The notes under the pieces are model-generated. The model ran no database searches, was not told where the DNA came from, and saw nothing but the letters and a program-made list of their open reading frames with translations. A stretch of DNA of 64,000 nucleotides from Anthopleura xanthogrammica (lineage: Eukaryota; Cnidaria; Anthozoa; Actiniaria; Actiniidae), in contig OZ025206.1 of NCBI GenBank assembly GCA_964019055.1, positions 10,275,486 through 10,339,485 of the forward strand. Direction: 5' to 3'. Of the stretch, positions 32,936-44,625 are shown piece by piece. Each line of letters starts with the position of its first letter. The stretch's first letter is position 1. The position numbers and the translations under genes were made by a program.

Positions 32936-35900
32936 TTTTTTAAATATTTGTGTCTATAAGTATTTATTTTATTTTTACTTCAGGTTGTGAGTAGGATAAT
33001 ATGTTTTATGTGAAATGCTATAGCAGACGAAATGCTTGACAGTGTAGGTTTTGCGGGCTTGCAATGTTTCCGTTGACGGTTGAGGAATTCTAGGTGAAAC
33101 ATCTTGCCGACTTCAGGCACGACCATTTCGTAGAGGCCAAGATGAAGAAAAGAAAACTAATTCAAAGCAAACATTTCAACAAAAATAAATAAATAAGAAC
33201 GCTTACCTTTCGTTGAACTTTGATAGTAAGATAGATAACGGCGGAATAAGTGTGGCAAGGGAAATATTTGAACCCATAACAAACTGAAGTTGTAGCCGGA
33301 TATGATTTCAAAAATTCATAAATTTTACGTCAGCATTAGAAACACAGATAGGATTGATGTAGAATCATTATTGAGTGGAGACGAGTCGGTCTATTTGATT
33401 GTCATATATTTAAAACTCAGTAAACAACGCGAAATGTAATTGGCTAAACTCTACTCTGATTATACTTTATAATGTAATAAATAGTGTGAACAGCAATTGG
33501 CTTTGTCGGCTGATAAAAACAGGTCGAGTCTTATATTATATCCTAAGTGTACAAATAGAAATCAATCTAACCCGGTTTCGAATAAGAAACTCATTGTTTT
33601 AGGGAAAATGCACTGGAATAAAAAGGGGCTAAAATATTCAAAATTATTTCTAATACCATGCGTCGCTATAGCCTTAAGTTCCGACTCGTGGGCGGTGGGG
33701 GGAGGGGTAGTAGGATTGATGCAGTATTCGTGGTGAACGAAAAATAACACGAAATTCAGAACATCAAATAACGTAAAGGTCAAATAGTGTCGACTTCGTG
33801 GTAAACTCGATTCCATTTGGATTGGAGCACGCCTAGGCAGAATGGTTGTTAGCAGTTAAATGGGCGAACTGTTGGTAATGGAATGATATAGAAAGCACAG
33901 TGGGCCAAATGCCAGCATAGTGAATATAGTGACAGCGAGGCACCACCTGTTACTGTGATTAACATAATATCACATACAAAATACAAGGCAGATTGCCTAG
34001 TATGCATATTACCTAGCACACTGTGGTATTAAACAGAGTCTATCTGAGCTGCTTGGATTTTTTGCTTGGCTTGATGGAGCCATAATTTGATGTCAAGAAC
34101 CGATCGAAGATAAGGTTTTGGTGTCGACATGGGGACACTGTTATCAAAAGACAGAGAACATTCCCTGCTTTATTGTGATGAAGGAGAAGATATTCGGAGG
34201 TGAGAAATGTAATTTTAGTATCCAACTCCAAAAACCATAACTACAATGTAAATACAAACTAAGCCTGTTGTATCTAGTTCATGAAATACTTCCCACTTTT
34301 TTTTTTGAGATAATCACAATGTGATTTTCTGAATCAGATGGGATGTACTCGCATTTATAACTAGAAAAAATTAGATTTTCCGCACACCTGCTGCCGGCAG
34401 AGTAAATCAGTCAACTCCTTCAGGAGTAAAACCACTAATTCATGGTTAGTCTGACCAATATCAAACAAGTGGTTTGTAGCCAGCCACGGCAAGCTGGGAT
34501 TTTATTTCATCTAGAATCTACGCGCATGGCTGTAGAGTTCCCAATATTTCAGCGTCTGTTTCCTTCTGTTTTGACTGTGGGTTAGTACAACAAAAAATAT
34601 GCGATGTAGTGTAAATGATAGTAGCACTGGGAAGCGGGTTCAAAGATCTTTTCATGTAATAATCAATTAAAAACATATCACTAAACATTTTGAAGGTCAT
34701 GTCTGTTTGCTCGTGCGGCAGACATTTCCAAAAAACTGAAAAGTGAGTATTGCATGAGAAAAATGAAAATAACCGTTATTTCAGTTCTGAAATCGCTCAT
34801 TTTTGGCTAAGAATAACCCGGTGGATTAAAAAGATCACGATTTTGAATATGAATGCTTGATTATCATAAGTAATTGTTAGAAGAGTAAGTATACCAGGGG
34901 CTGCATCGTATACTGTTTAACTCCACGAGCCAATTGACATTTTTCAGTTTCAACATATTTCATCCGGTTCAAAAGGGTCGCGTGATTATCACAAATTATC
35001 AAGTGCGAAAGCTGATGTCCAAGTCGCGTGCCAAGAACAAATGATTGGTGTAATTGACCAATTTACAGTTTTACTGTGAAAAAAAATCTAAGTTAAGTTT
35101 TCAATAATTGATAACATAGAATTTAGTGAAGCGAAGTGCGTCGAAAAGAGTGCTATTAATTTTGCGATAGAGTAGGAAATCTATGGGAAATCCTTTTAAG
35201 AACGTTATATATATTTTTGTAATGAATATATGTGGGTATTTTTCTTAGAATAGGCATCTACGCATTGCATTTTGTCTTAGAGAGCGTTTTGCGCATTTCT
35301 GCTCTGAGGGCTGTAAAGCAGTCAAGGCGCAAAAGCTTCAAATCATGTTCCGGACGTCCAAAAATGCCATGGTAAGATTTGTTTGAACACGAAGTAACTG
35401 ATCAGTTTAAACTGCTATATCCGTGAGATAAAGCACTGATTCCTCGGATTATAGTTTGTCCATATGACACGTTTTAAACATATCATACGAGATTTATGCT
35501 TCGACAGGCTACTACTCGGGTCTTTAGTGTTAGTGTGTTAAGTAGATGGTCATAGATGGTGCGTCCATAAAGGTTTTACAAGAAAAAGAAGGTCGAACTT
35601 CTCTTACGTAGTCCGTGGTTTAAGTTTCCAAAGCCAAACTCTCTCAAAGTCTAAAATAAATTGTTGATGTATGGGTTTGAAGAGAACAGGTTTTTGTTGG
35701 AAAAGAATGTTCTCATTCTTAACGGAATGTGCGCAGTCAGTCATTTTTTCAAGAGGTCAAGGGGTGATGGGATGATCCGTTCTCAATTTTTGTAACCTAT
35801 ACATGGGGTCTAGCACGAATACATCTGCTTAGCATCGCACGTACTGTATGTGTCTTTAAAGGTGTAACATGTGGATGTGTGTGGGATATCTGCAGCTGAT

Positions 35901-37210
35901 GCAGGCGATATTGGTACGTGCGCAAATTGATAGGCAAGTGCTGGATGATTGATGGATCGATGGACGGACGAATAGGATGGGATAGATGGATGGATAGGTG
36001 GGTGGATGCAAATGCATGCTTGCACGAGTCGGTAGGTGGAAGGATATGGATACATCGATGCATGGATGCATGAATGGATGAATGGATGAGTGGAAGGGTG
36101 GTTGGATGGATGGATGGATGAGTTGGTGGATGGATGAATGGGTAGAAAGTGGATGAGTGGATGGATGGATAGATAGGTGGGATATGGATGGACGAGTATG
36201 GGATGCTCGAACGCACGAATAGAGAGAACCCCCGCGGCCTGCTCGGCAATTTGAAATATTTGAAAACCGTCCGCGAGCTAATTCAAACCGTACATGCACC
36301 GTTAGCAAGTATATAGGTAACCTCGACAGTTCTTGAGCAGTTTATAGTGTAGTGCTCATGTCCATATGAAGTACCCACACTCGACCATCCGTGCAAGTGC
36401 AGTCGTTGTTGATCGTGAACATTTTTTCATCTGTATTAAGTCGGACGTGCTCGAATCTTATCTTAGATGGCGATGAAAAGCCACCGGTGTATCAATAGAT
36501 GAAGCAATTAATTTTAAATCTTCAGAAATCTTCCGATAACCCACGAGCCACCGAGCAAAACATAACAGAAGTGATATCTCACTCCTGCGTGATGACACAC
36601 TTCCAAGGGTTATTTTAAAAAAGGTATTTTACCCGGACATATCACTGTCACCGTCACGACACGACACGTCTTCACGGCGTCGAGTTTTTCACTAAACAGT
36701 TTCAATTGAGGGCCGTAAGTTAGAAAACTGTAAAAGGTTATTATGTATCCCTCCTTAAATAAAGTTATTGTATTGTATTGTATTGTCAAGTAAGGCATGA
36801 AGGTGACATGGTTCCATCCAATATAGTAACTGAAATCCGACTGGGAACTTGCAAGCCAAAGCTTGGCATTAACTTTCATTAAGACCCCCCGTTTAACTGT
36901 TGAGACTGTTGAGCCTATGTATAGAAATTTGTAACAGGTTCTCATTGGGAAAAATCAGCATGAAAACATAACAAACACTGCAGTGCATTTAGGATGCCTT
37001 TGATAATGATGATATTTCGGTATCGGTGCAAAGGGCAGGAGCTCTAATGGAGCAAGGTGCATGTATAGGGTATGTGTAAATCACCGACCCTTCCCACTGC
37101 CCGAAGTAATGTTACGAAAACTGGCGGAAATGGCGTCTTTGAAATCGTACGAATTAGCATCCCTAAGCACTTGCACGGCATGAACTAACAAAGCTAGAAT
37201 ATCATTGCAG
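32936..37210. other. Intergenic region upstream of the plus-strand F-box gene
   Basis: No exon that I can support. It may contain the missing 5' exon(s) of the F-box/LRR gene at 37211. Contains the GGAT minisatellite at 35940-36190. Confidence 0.5.
35940..36190. repeat. GGAT/GGATGAT minisatellite
   Basis: Degenerate run of GGATGGATGGATG with variants (GATAGATGG, GGATGAATGG). The open minus-strand frames rich in His, Ser, Ile and Pro across it are repeat artefacts. Confidence 0.85.
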
Positions 37211-38205
37211 TGGCGTTCCATACTAACAAATCTCATCGATCCTTTCTTGTTCACAGACCAAGTAACACATTAGCATTATTCAGTAGCAGCTACAACCCAG
37301 CTATCCTTCACATTAATGGCAACTATTATCTACCAGACGACTTGTGGCTGCGCATATTCTCATTCCTTTCTTTAAAAGAGCGGGTCATAGTCTCCCGCGT
37401 CTGCCGCAAGTGGAACCAGCTTTGTCGAGACGCAACATTTTGGAGAAGCGTGGACTTCAAGATGTGCGCAACATCTGGGAGTATAACTGATAGCACTATA
37501 CAGGCTGTTACATCATATACGACAGCAATACAAATAGTGGACTTCTCTGGTGAACACTGTGCAACAATCACAGACACAACTTTGGGATATTTAGCAAAGT
37601 ACTGCCCTCGTCTTAGGAAACTTGACTTGACTGGTCGGACCTTAGTTACTAATCGTGGGGTTCAGACTATTGCTCGTTCGTGTAAGATTCTGGAGCATCT
37701 AGTTCTCGACAAATGCTACAAAATAAGTGATAAAGGGATAACGTCCTTAAGGAGATGTGCTATGCTGACAATATTATCTATAGCTTATTGTATAAGAGTT
37801 ACAGATAAGGGGATATCTACAGTTGCAAAAAAATGCAAGATACTTAAGACTCTGAATATTTCTGGATGCACAAAAGTGACAGATAAAGGAATCAAAGCAT
37901 TGGGACTTCACTCGAAATTTCTCCAGAAAATCAATCTTAAACATACAACAGAGGTGTCAATTGATGCGATAGAGAGTCTTGTGCGAGGTGCGCGTAGGTT
38001 GAGCCATGTTCAACTGGGCATCCTGCAGGATGAATACAGCACTGTAGCTGCCATTAACATCGTAGTAGGGCACTGCAGTCATTTAGAATTCCTGAGTTTT
38101 CAGCATCATCACAATCCACACACAGCTGCTGGGAGGAAAATTGTTTCTAAGAAGAAACTTACTGCTTTTGTTAGCAGTTTGAATGCTTGTGTACTCGTAC
38201 ACTAG
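37211..38205 (+). CDS. F-box/LRR protein (FBXL type), 3' main exon; 5' end unresolved
   Basis: SCF substrate-receptor candidate, about 331 residues in this exon. The F-box is LPDDLWLRIFSFLSL ... FWRSVDF (about residues 41-83). It is followed by FBXL/AMN1-type repeats: KLDLTGRTLVTNRGV, HLVLDKCYKISDKGI, ILSIAYCIRVTDKGI, TLNISGCTKVTDKGI. The frame has no ATG ahead of the F-box, and it opens right after ATCATTGCAG, a good splice acceptor (AG at 37209-37210). If the upstream exon ends in A, the junction would make ATG-GCG-TTC, a start codon split by an intron; otherwise more N-terminal sequence is encoded upstream. I could not locate that exon. It is paralogous in type to the minus-strand F-box gene at 28346, and the two are divergent. 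ATTAAA at 38211, just after the stop, is a possible weak polyadenylation signal. Confidence 0.82.
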
Positions 38206-38405
38206 TACAGATTAAATCAATGCAGGAATTCCTTTAACTAGTTAGGTGAAGGTGTCGGAGCAAATGTTACTTGAATGATACCCAAAAGTCCTTAGTGTTG
38301 TACTCCTTACATCCAGGGAGGCTTTATTTACTGGTGAGCCATTTTTTTAAAAAACAAATCTTTGTTTCAATATTCATATCTTTTAATACTGAGACCTCTA
38401 GCTTT

Positions 38406-38536
38406 GGCGTTTGTTTTGCCCATTTCAGACCACGTCATTTCTTCTAGAATAGGAAGCTTTGTTTCATTGGCATCCAAACAAAGAAAAGATACTCAAGGGA
38501 ATGACCCCTGGTCTGAAATGGGCAAAACATAACGCC
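38406..38536. mobile_element. Foldback MITE with GGCGTT...CAGACCA termini
   Basis: Left arm TTTTGCCCATTTCAGACCA, right arm TGGTCTGAAATGGGCAAAAC, with outer GGCGTT/AACGCC. Related half-elements with GTTTTCCCATTTCA lie at about 2552, 14570 and 15250 in SLC5 introns, indicating a dispersed family. Confidence 0.75.
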
Positions 38537-38939
38537 CAAGGTAAATAGATCTATTGGGCTCTTATTAAGAAAGTGCAAAGATCAGACCTGGCAACAAATA
38601 GTGTGTAACTGTCGTGCACATCTTTGGTATTTTAGAAAGATGTTATAAGTCGTTTAGTGCGCGCACACTTGGTAGTTTAGAAGGACACAAGCATCTGCGT
38701 TGTGACCATGTTATAGGATGGAAGAAAACGTAAGATCTTTAATGTTTTGTCTTAGAACATCACTACTCTCCTAACGAGAGCAGTCGCGTTAATACTGGAC
38801 AAAATCTAATCATTATTGCGGTTCAGATGATAGTGAACCAATCATCATTGGAGTAGTTTTCCCAACGGAAATTAAAGTCTTGTCGCACAATCAACTACTC
38901 AGTTTCGGTTTTAAGGAGTACTACAAGGCCTTACCAGGC

Positions 38940-39142
38940 AATAGTCTCCTTCACAGTTCTCTGTGCCATCTTGAAAGGTAGTCATGCCTTTGTATCGAAG
39001 CAAGACATGATAGAGACATGTGAATAATTGTCCAAGATGTTTAAAAAGGTCTCTATCATTGCAAGCTCACCTCGTGTCTCGCTTCGATGCAAAGGCATGG
39101 CTCCCTTTCAAGATGGTGCAGCAAACAGCAAAGGGGACTATT
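38940..39142. mobile_element. ~203-bp foldback MITE, copy 1
   Basis: Ends AATAGTCTCCTTCACAG and AAAGGGGACTATT are inverted; internal GCCATCTTGAAAGG and CCTTTCAAGATGG also pair, as do GGTCTCTATC/GATAGAGACA. A second copy lies 170 bp downstream in the opposite internal orientation. Confidence 0.8.
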
Positions 39143-39314
39143 CTTTTTATTTTCACAGGAAAGTAAATAATTGTAACAATTTATAACTTATTTTCTGTGA
39201 TCAGAGTTTTGAATTCTGAGATAGTTTGTTGAGCTTGTGGGACATAGCAATGGTAACAGCATTTCGCACAGTCTTACTTCTACTAATGCAAAACATCATT
39301 CAGTTTTTAAAGTG

Positions 39315-39524
39315 AATAGTCCCCTTTCACATATGCCCTGCGCCATCTTGAAAGGTAGCCATGCCTTTGCATCAAGGCGAGACAAACAGTGAGCTTGCAA
39401 TGATAGAGACCTTTTTAAACACCTTGGACAATAATTATTATTCACAGGTCACCGTTTGTCTCACTTCAACGCAAAGGCACAGCTACCTTTCAAGATGGCA
39501 CAGGGAACTGTGAAAGGGACTATT
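39315..39524. mobile_element. ~210-bp foldback MITE, copy 2
   Basis: Ends AATAGTCCCCTTTCACA and TGTGAAAGGGACTATT; internal GCCATCTTGAAAGGTAGCC and GCTACCTTTCAAGATGGC pair. It is the same family as 38940-39142; the order of the GATAGAGACC block relative to the arms is reversed, so the two sit head to head or were inverted. Confidence 0.8.
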
Positions 39525-40108
39525 ATAGTTGGAGAGCTCATGAACATGCATATGCAGAAATAACTTTGAATTGCTACAATTTTTCAATTTGTTAATCGAG
39601 ACACCTGGTTTTTGTTTCAGATTTGAAATCAATAATTTAATAATATTGCAAAGATATAGGTTTTTATGGATTCTCGAATGGTCAATTAAACTTGCTTTTG
39701 TAATGCAAAGTACAGAAATGAAGTATTAAATTATTCAGATATAAAAATACTGGTTCCAAACAAGAATAATATGTAACCACATTTGAAAATACATACATTT
39801 GGCACCTTTGTAGCCTCCTCCACAGGCATCTCATTGCTCTTTCTCGTCCGTTCCTTTGATGACGATGCATGCAGAGGAAACTAGCACATCTGGTTTTGCA
39901 TCGACACTCCAGTGATTTTATTTAAACCCATGAAAAAATTGGCAAACTAATAGTTAGTAGTGATCCAATGTTTTCTTTTGTTCTCTACAGTACTAACTAA
40001 ATAATCATTTTCTTTCATGGGATAGATAGAATAACTCTAGTTCTCCAAATACTATTTATAGTGTAATTGGTTAAAACAGTCTAAAGTTCACTATCTGTGA
40101 TTCAGTTT

Positions 40109-42108
40109 TTAAAGATTTTTCTTCCCCTTTTGTGAAGCTTCAATTTCTTTCTGGATGTTTTCCATAAATGTCCTGGAGAATGAAGCCAATCTTCCTGAAA
40201 CTTTTTGATTCCCTTGGCTTTGTTCTTTTGCTGCATTTTCGGCCATTTTATTGAGCATCTTATTACCTATAATCATAACAGCAAAATGAAAAAATAGCTA
40301 CAATTTATTATTGAAATTCTATTTTCATATAAAGACTAGAAATACAATATACATGCGTATGGTACATGTGTCTACCGGAAGAATGGAAAAGAGTGGGAAA
40401 AGTGGATTACCTCAATCGGAAGACCAATTTTTCCGGAACTTTCCAATTGGAATGACACATACATGTACCATTTGTTTTCCAACCAGAATTTCCAGTTTTT
40501 ATGGGTAAATAGTAGGCACCCCAAGTCCTAAATATGTAATATGAGTAAAACTTACCCCAAGCAGATGCTCTTAAATAAGAGTAATGTGTCAGCTGTGCAA
40601 AACGACGAATTATTGTTGTATTGGCCAACTGAAAAATGCAAACATTGACAAGGACTAGGTATTAACATGCTGTTAAATAGCATCGACTTAATAGGAATTT
40701 CTTAATATCAATGCATAAAGTTCTTAGCCTCATATTCATGCAGCTCGTTAAATATAATAGGGTGACGCACAAAGGTACAGCATGACTATGTTTAATGTAT
40801 TCAGACAGGTACTTCCATGCACTGGCTTGTCGATGTAGAACTGGCTGGTTTTAACAAATAAGGCATGTAAAAGTTCGCTTGGCAGCAAAAAGCCTGTGCA
40901 TAAACCCCATCGTCACAATGTAGAAACCCAAACATAAGGTAGTCAAATAACAAGTTCATGCGACTTATATGTACATGTACCAATGTTCTGAAAATGGATT
41001 TTGTCCCCCCCCCCCCCCTTAAGGCTAAGCCCCTGGAATGGCATTTATTGTCAAATTTAACTCTGTATTAGACAGTTACTGAGGCCAGCAGCAATACTGT
41101 ATTAGATATATTGCAGTCAGCTATCTAATATTGCTTCTGGCCGAAGTGACTATCTTACATAATTACCAGTACTATTCAGTGCTCCCAGGACATTGTTTTC
41201 CTTCATACACAATAATTTACGATTTCTTGTTGCAATTGAGCATGCTTAAAACGTTTGGAGGCATCAACTTTGTTTGGATTGCACATCCCACATGCATTGC
41301 TGATCTTGTTTGAAATAAGAAAGCAAGTGGAAAATATATTTCTTTGGGTATGGCTATCTGGATTTCGAATAGGCTCTGGGAAGCTAGTGCTGCTTGGAAC
41401 TACTAACTTGGTGGATCCATTTGCTTACCATCTTCCTCGATCCAGCAAGGATGCTGCATTATGGTTAATCTCGCTGTCTACTGATAGTAATATTATTAAT
41501 ATTACCGTCTACTGACAGCAAAATTATAACTAATGCTGTCTGCTCTCAGCAATTATTGATTTAGTGCACAGAGAAAACAATAGGCTGGGGCATTGAATAG
41601 TAATTATATTGCAATAAAAGTCAATGTAGATTAATCCCTAAAAATATTAACAACCAACTCATGATCTTACTTACCTGCTCCACAACTTGTTGATTATTCA
41701 AAAACCTATCACAACAAAGGAGAAAAGTAAAACTTTATATAGAGCTGCAGATTGTTATAAGCTTACATGTAAATATGATGGCAAAAACAACAACTTCTGG
41801 GTTAATTTTAATCCCAATCAATATTTATTGTTTGATATCAATCAGCTGAATGAAAGTCATGATCTCATTTAGACCATCATTAGTCATTCATGCAAAGCTT
41901 TGCTTCAGCTGTACCCAGGAAATCATCCATCTATAATACACCAAATTTACTAAAATGTTTGAGCTTAGGTGCAAGCTTATTAAATATTTTGTTGTCGTCA
42001 TGAATATATATCATCAATATCATCACACATTCTACGAAAAAACGATCCGAGAAGGCTAAAAAGGGATTTCACCTTCATTTCATACCTTAAAAGTAATCGT
42101 AGAGGCAT
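40109..42108 (-). CDS. NCBP2AS2: NCBP2AS2-like small protein, 94 aa, four exons
   Basis: Assembled from four short exons on the minus strand: 42108-42086 (23 nt), 41705-41675 (31 nt), 40628-40556 (73 nt), 40266-40109 (158 nt). Together they make 285 nt; all junctions are GT-AG and in frame (phases 2, 0, 1). The protein begins MPLRLLLRFLNNQQVVEQ and continues with TTIIRRFAQLTHYSYLRA. This matches the conserved plan of human NCBP2AS2 as I remember it (MVLRRLL... LVERL... IRRAAQLTAF...LLQAQ, 99 aa). The C-terminal part (SGRLASFSRTFMENIQKEIE) is a likely helix, comparable to the human RFRDAFTQEL segment, and ends in a Lys-rich tail. The human protein is small, probably mitochondrial, and poorly understood; I infer no more than that here. 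In human the gene is divergent from NCBP2; I see no NCBP2 next to this copy. Confidence 0.85.
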
Positions 42109-42474
42109 TATTCTGGGAAATCAAAGTAGAAATGACGAGAAAAATCACATTATATTTGCTTGTTGTAGCGATTTGCTCTAGAGTCGTGCCGATCGCTGTG
42201 TTTAGTTCCCAGTACTTTTGCCACAGGGTGACCATGCTGAATATTGGAAATATCGGGTTGGAGAAAGAATTAAAGTTCACGAGAAAATAAGTAAATGAAT
42301 ACTTCACATTTCACATCAATTTATTGATTGACTGAATACCTGTTTTCTTATATTTAAAAAAAACGAAGGTTTTCATCGGCGCACTTGAAGGCGGTCCATG
42401 GGCTTCCTGTGGTAGTAGCGCACGCGTATACCCATCATGCATTAGGGTCTTGGTGTGAAGAAGAACCACGGTTC

Positions 42475-43834
42475 GGTCGTCAATTTATCGATCCCTGGCG
42501 ATGTATGATACTCTCCCGCGATCCAATTTTATCGTGTCAGCGGTTGTGTAATCTAATTAGTATAGGAAATCGCACGACCTCGAGTACAATTTGGAAATTA
42601 ATAGGTACGAGTAATGTTTTGAAAGTTCTTGTAATTGCACGAGCCTTTAGGCGAGTGCAATTAAAGAACTTTCAAAACATTACGAGTGCCTATTAATTCC
42701 AAATTGTACGAGAAGGTCGTGCGATTTTTTATTTATAGTTCACTCGACAAAATTTTATAAAACATGCGAAGCGAAGGCATTGATCCATCTTCATTGCCTT
42801 TGACTCTATATGACCGACCCTTCTCCAAGAACGCTAAGTCAAGAACAGCATAGAAAGTGTTAACGTTGCTGTAAAACCTTTTTAGATTAGTATTTTATGT
42901 ATGATTTGAACTACAAAATACTAGAAAATAATTTTATATCTCAAGTAAAAAGCCATTTTAATGCATGTTTACAACTATTGAATGACAGTATTGACAGCTA
43001 AACAGCGAATCAAGAAGCGACTTTTCTTTGAAAACGTACTGTGTGAAAACTAAGCCAAAGTTGAGAGTTTACAGTTCGCTAATTTAAGTTTTTTTCCTCT
43101 TAGCATTAACGCTCTAATTGTACTCCTCTAGACCAATCAGAATCGAGTAATTTTGTCGTGCTTACTATAAAAATAATTAATCAAAGTAATATACGTTATA
43201 ACTCTTCTATAGAAAAAAAGAATGTGGACAATATTTTCACGCAAGCTGCATTGGGCTTGAATTTTCTGAAGCCCTGTCCAGACCGTTTTTTCACTGTCCA
43301 TAATGTATACTTTTTTACCTAGAGGTTTTTTTTTTTGTACAGACTGATTTAATCAAAACATTCTACATAATGATTTTCATACAAGGTAATGAAAAAAATA
43401 CTCATAACCAGTCATAGTTAATTTTTCAAAACAATTAAAAATATTTGGTTTTACTGATTTGGTCTCAATAGTATTTCAATAATATTTCTAGATCTTTTCT
43501 TTAGAGAATATGCAACGAATTTGAGTTAATTCAGTAATTCAATAATGTTTATTCTCAAAAAAGCATAAGTGAAAAGTTAACAATTTCAGCTGAGCAGGTA
43601 ATACCACGGGATGCAATTTAGATTTTATAAAGGGTTCAACTGGACTCAATAATAATAATCTATCCCTCTATAGAAAAAAAAAAGATTCCGAGTACTCAAG
43701 TGTAATAAATTCTAGCGTGACCCAGGCATTGCATTACGTATGTATTATGCATATAATTAGATTACACAACCGCTGACACGATAAAATTGGATCGCGGGAG
43801 GGTGTCATACATCGCCAGGGATAAATTGACGACC
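42475..43834. mobile_element. 1.36-kb element with ~80-bp terminal inverted repeats and a nested palindrome
   Basis: Left arm 42475-42560 and right arm 43752-43834 are inverted copies: GGTCGTCAATTTAT, CCCTGGCGATGTATGA, TCCCGCGATCCAATTTTATC and GTGTCAGCGGTTGTGTAATC in order. The left arm has a 3-bp extra (CGA) and a few substitutions. Inside the left arm lies a palindrome at 42566-42727 with ~75-bp arms (TCGCACGACC ... GGTCGTGCGA). No transposase ORF inside, so it is nonautonomous. I could not see a target-site duplication. Confidence 0.75.
42566..42727. repeat. Near-perfect 162-bp palindrome
   Basis: Arms run AATCGCACGACC, GTACAATTTGG, AATTAATAGG, ACGAGTAATGTTTTGAAAGT and are mirrored after the short centre CCTTTAGG. 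It would form a long hairpin in single strands. It is probably an independent foldback element nested in the larger one. Confidence 0.85.
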
Positions 43835-43837
43835 AAG

Positions 43838-43891
43838 ATGGCGAGGCGAGTGAAGCTGAGAGGCGTGGACAGAAATATCTACATTTATACG
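43838..43891 (+). other. Possible first coding exon of an unidentified gene
   Basis: AAGATGG start context, 18 codons (MARRVKLRGVDRNIYIYT) and then G|GTAAGA, a good donor, phase 0. I found no matching downstream exon and no homology I recognise. It sits three bases outside the terminal repeat of the 1.36-kb element, so it may be chance. Confidence 0.2.
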
Positions 43892-44236
43892 GTAAGAAGT
43901 GCTCCAAAGCTAGAATAAACTAGACAAACTTTAAGATAAGGTTTAGTTCTTCCCCCGTAGGGATTTATTTAATTTCTTGTAGGATTTTTCTTTCCTCAAA
44001 GAGACATTTTTTTCCGAGCTCCTATTCTGCATGTTGCATTGCTGCACGTGGAAGAAAGTTTTGAAGGGAAAACTTGGGAAACTCTCTTGTTTTGCACTAA
44101 GTAGTACTCTAAAATCGACCAAAAATATATTTATTTTACCTTTGTGTAGTTTTTTATTTCCTTTACTGGTAAATATTTATTTTAAAAAGTGAACCAAAAC
44201 TGCAACACTAAAAAAATAAAGTACCCAAAGCAGTAA

Positions 44237-44625
44237 TGCACCTATCAATGTCATGCACCAACGGGGGGAGTGCGGGCATACCCAGGGGCTATTGACATTT
44301 TTCATATTTTCTCGTCAATAATCCCCATTCTGGGGGTGTATTTGCATGTCAATATTTGTCAAATGCCCCCATTGTAATTTCTCTTGAAAACGTATCGTAC
44401 TATTATAATTGTAATCGCAGACATTCATTATATACTTGCACCATTTCCGCCATTTTGGAATTTTTCTGGGCCTAGTCCACCTTGGTCAAAATGTCAATGA
44501 ACCCTACCCAAGGGGAACCCTTTGTCAAAAAATGCCGAGCCGCCCCAATCACAGGTAACGTTTCATTTTCAATAGCCCATCTATGCCCGCACTCCCCCCG
44601 TTGGGGCAAGACATTGATATGTGCA
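44237..44625. mobile_element. 389-bp MITE with TAA target-site duplication
   Basis: Terminal inverted repeats of about 45-60 bp: TGCACcTATCAATGTC ... CCAACGGGGGGAGTGCGGGC on the left, with its inverted copy ending TATGTGCA on the right. TAA flanks both ends (44234-44236 and 44626-44628). A 3-bp TWA-type duplication is typical of PIF/Harbinger-derived MITEs; class is inferred. Confidence 0.8.

Noticed and set aside
35345..35371. ATG exon ending in GCCATG|GTAAGA as first exon of the F-box gene at 37211
   Set aside because: It ends in phase 0, whereas the exon at 37211 needs phase 1; joining them reaches a stop quickly.
35797..36308. Two 150-codon minus-strand frames rich in His, Ser, Ile and Pro
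   Set aside because: They come from the GGAT minisatellite; no domain or codon structure.
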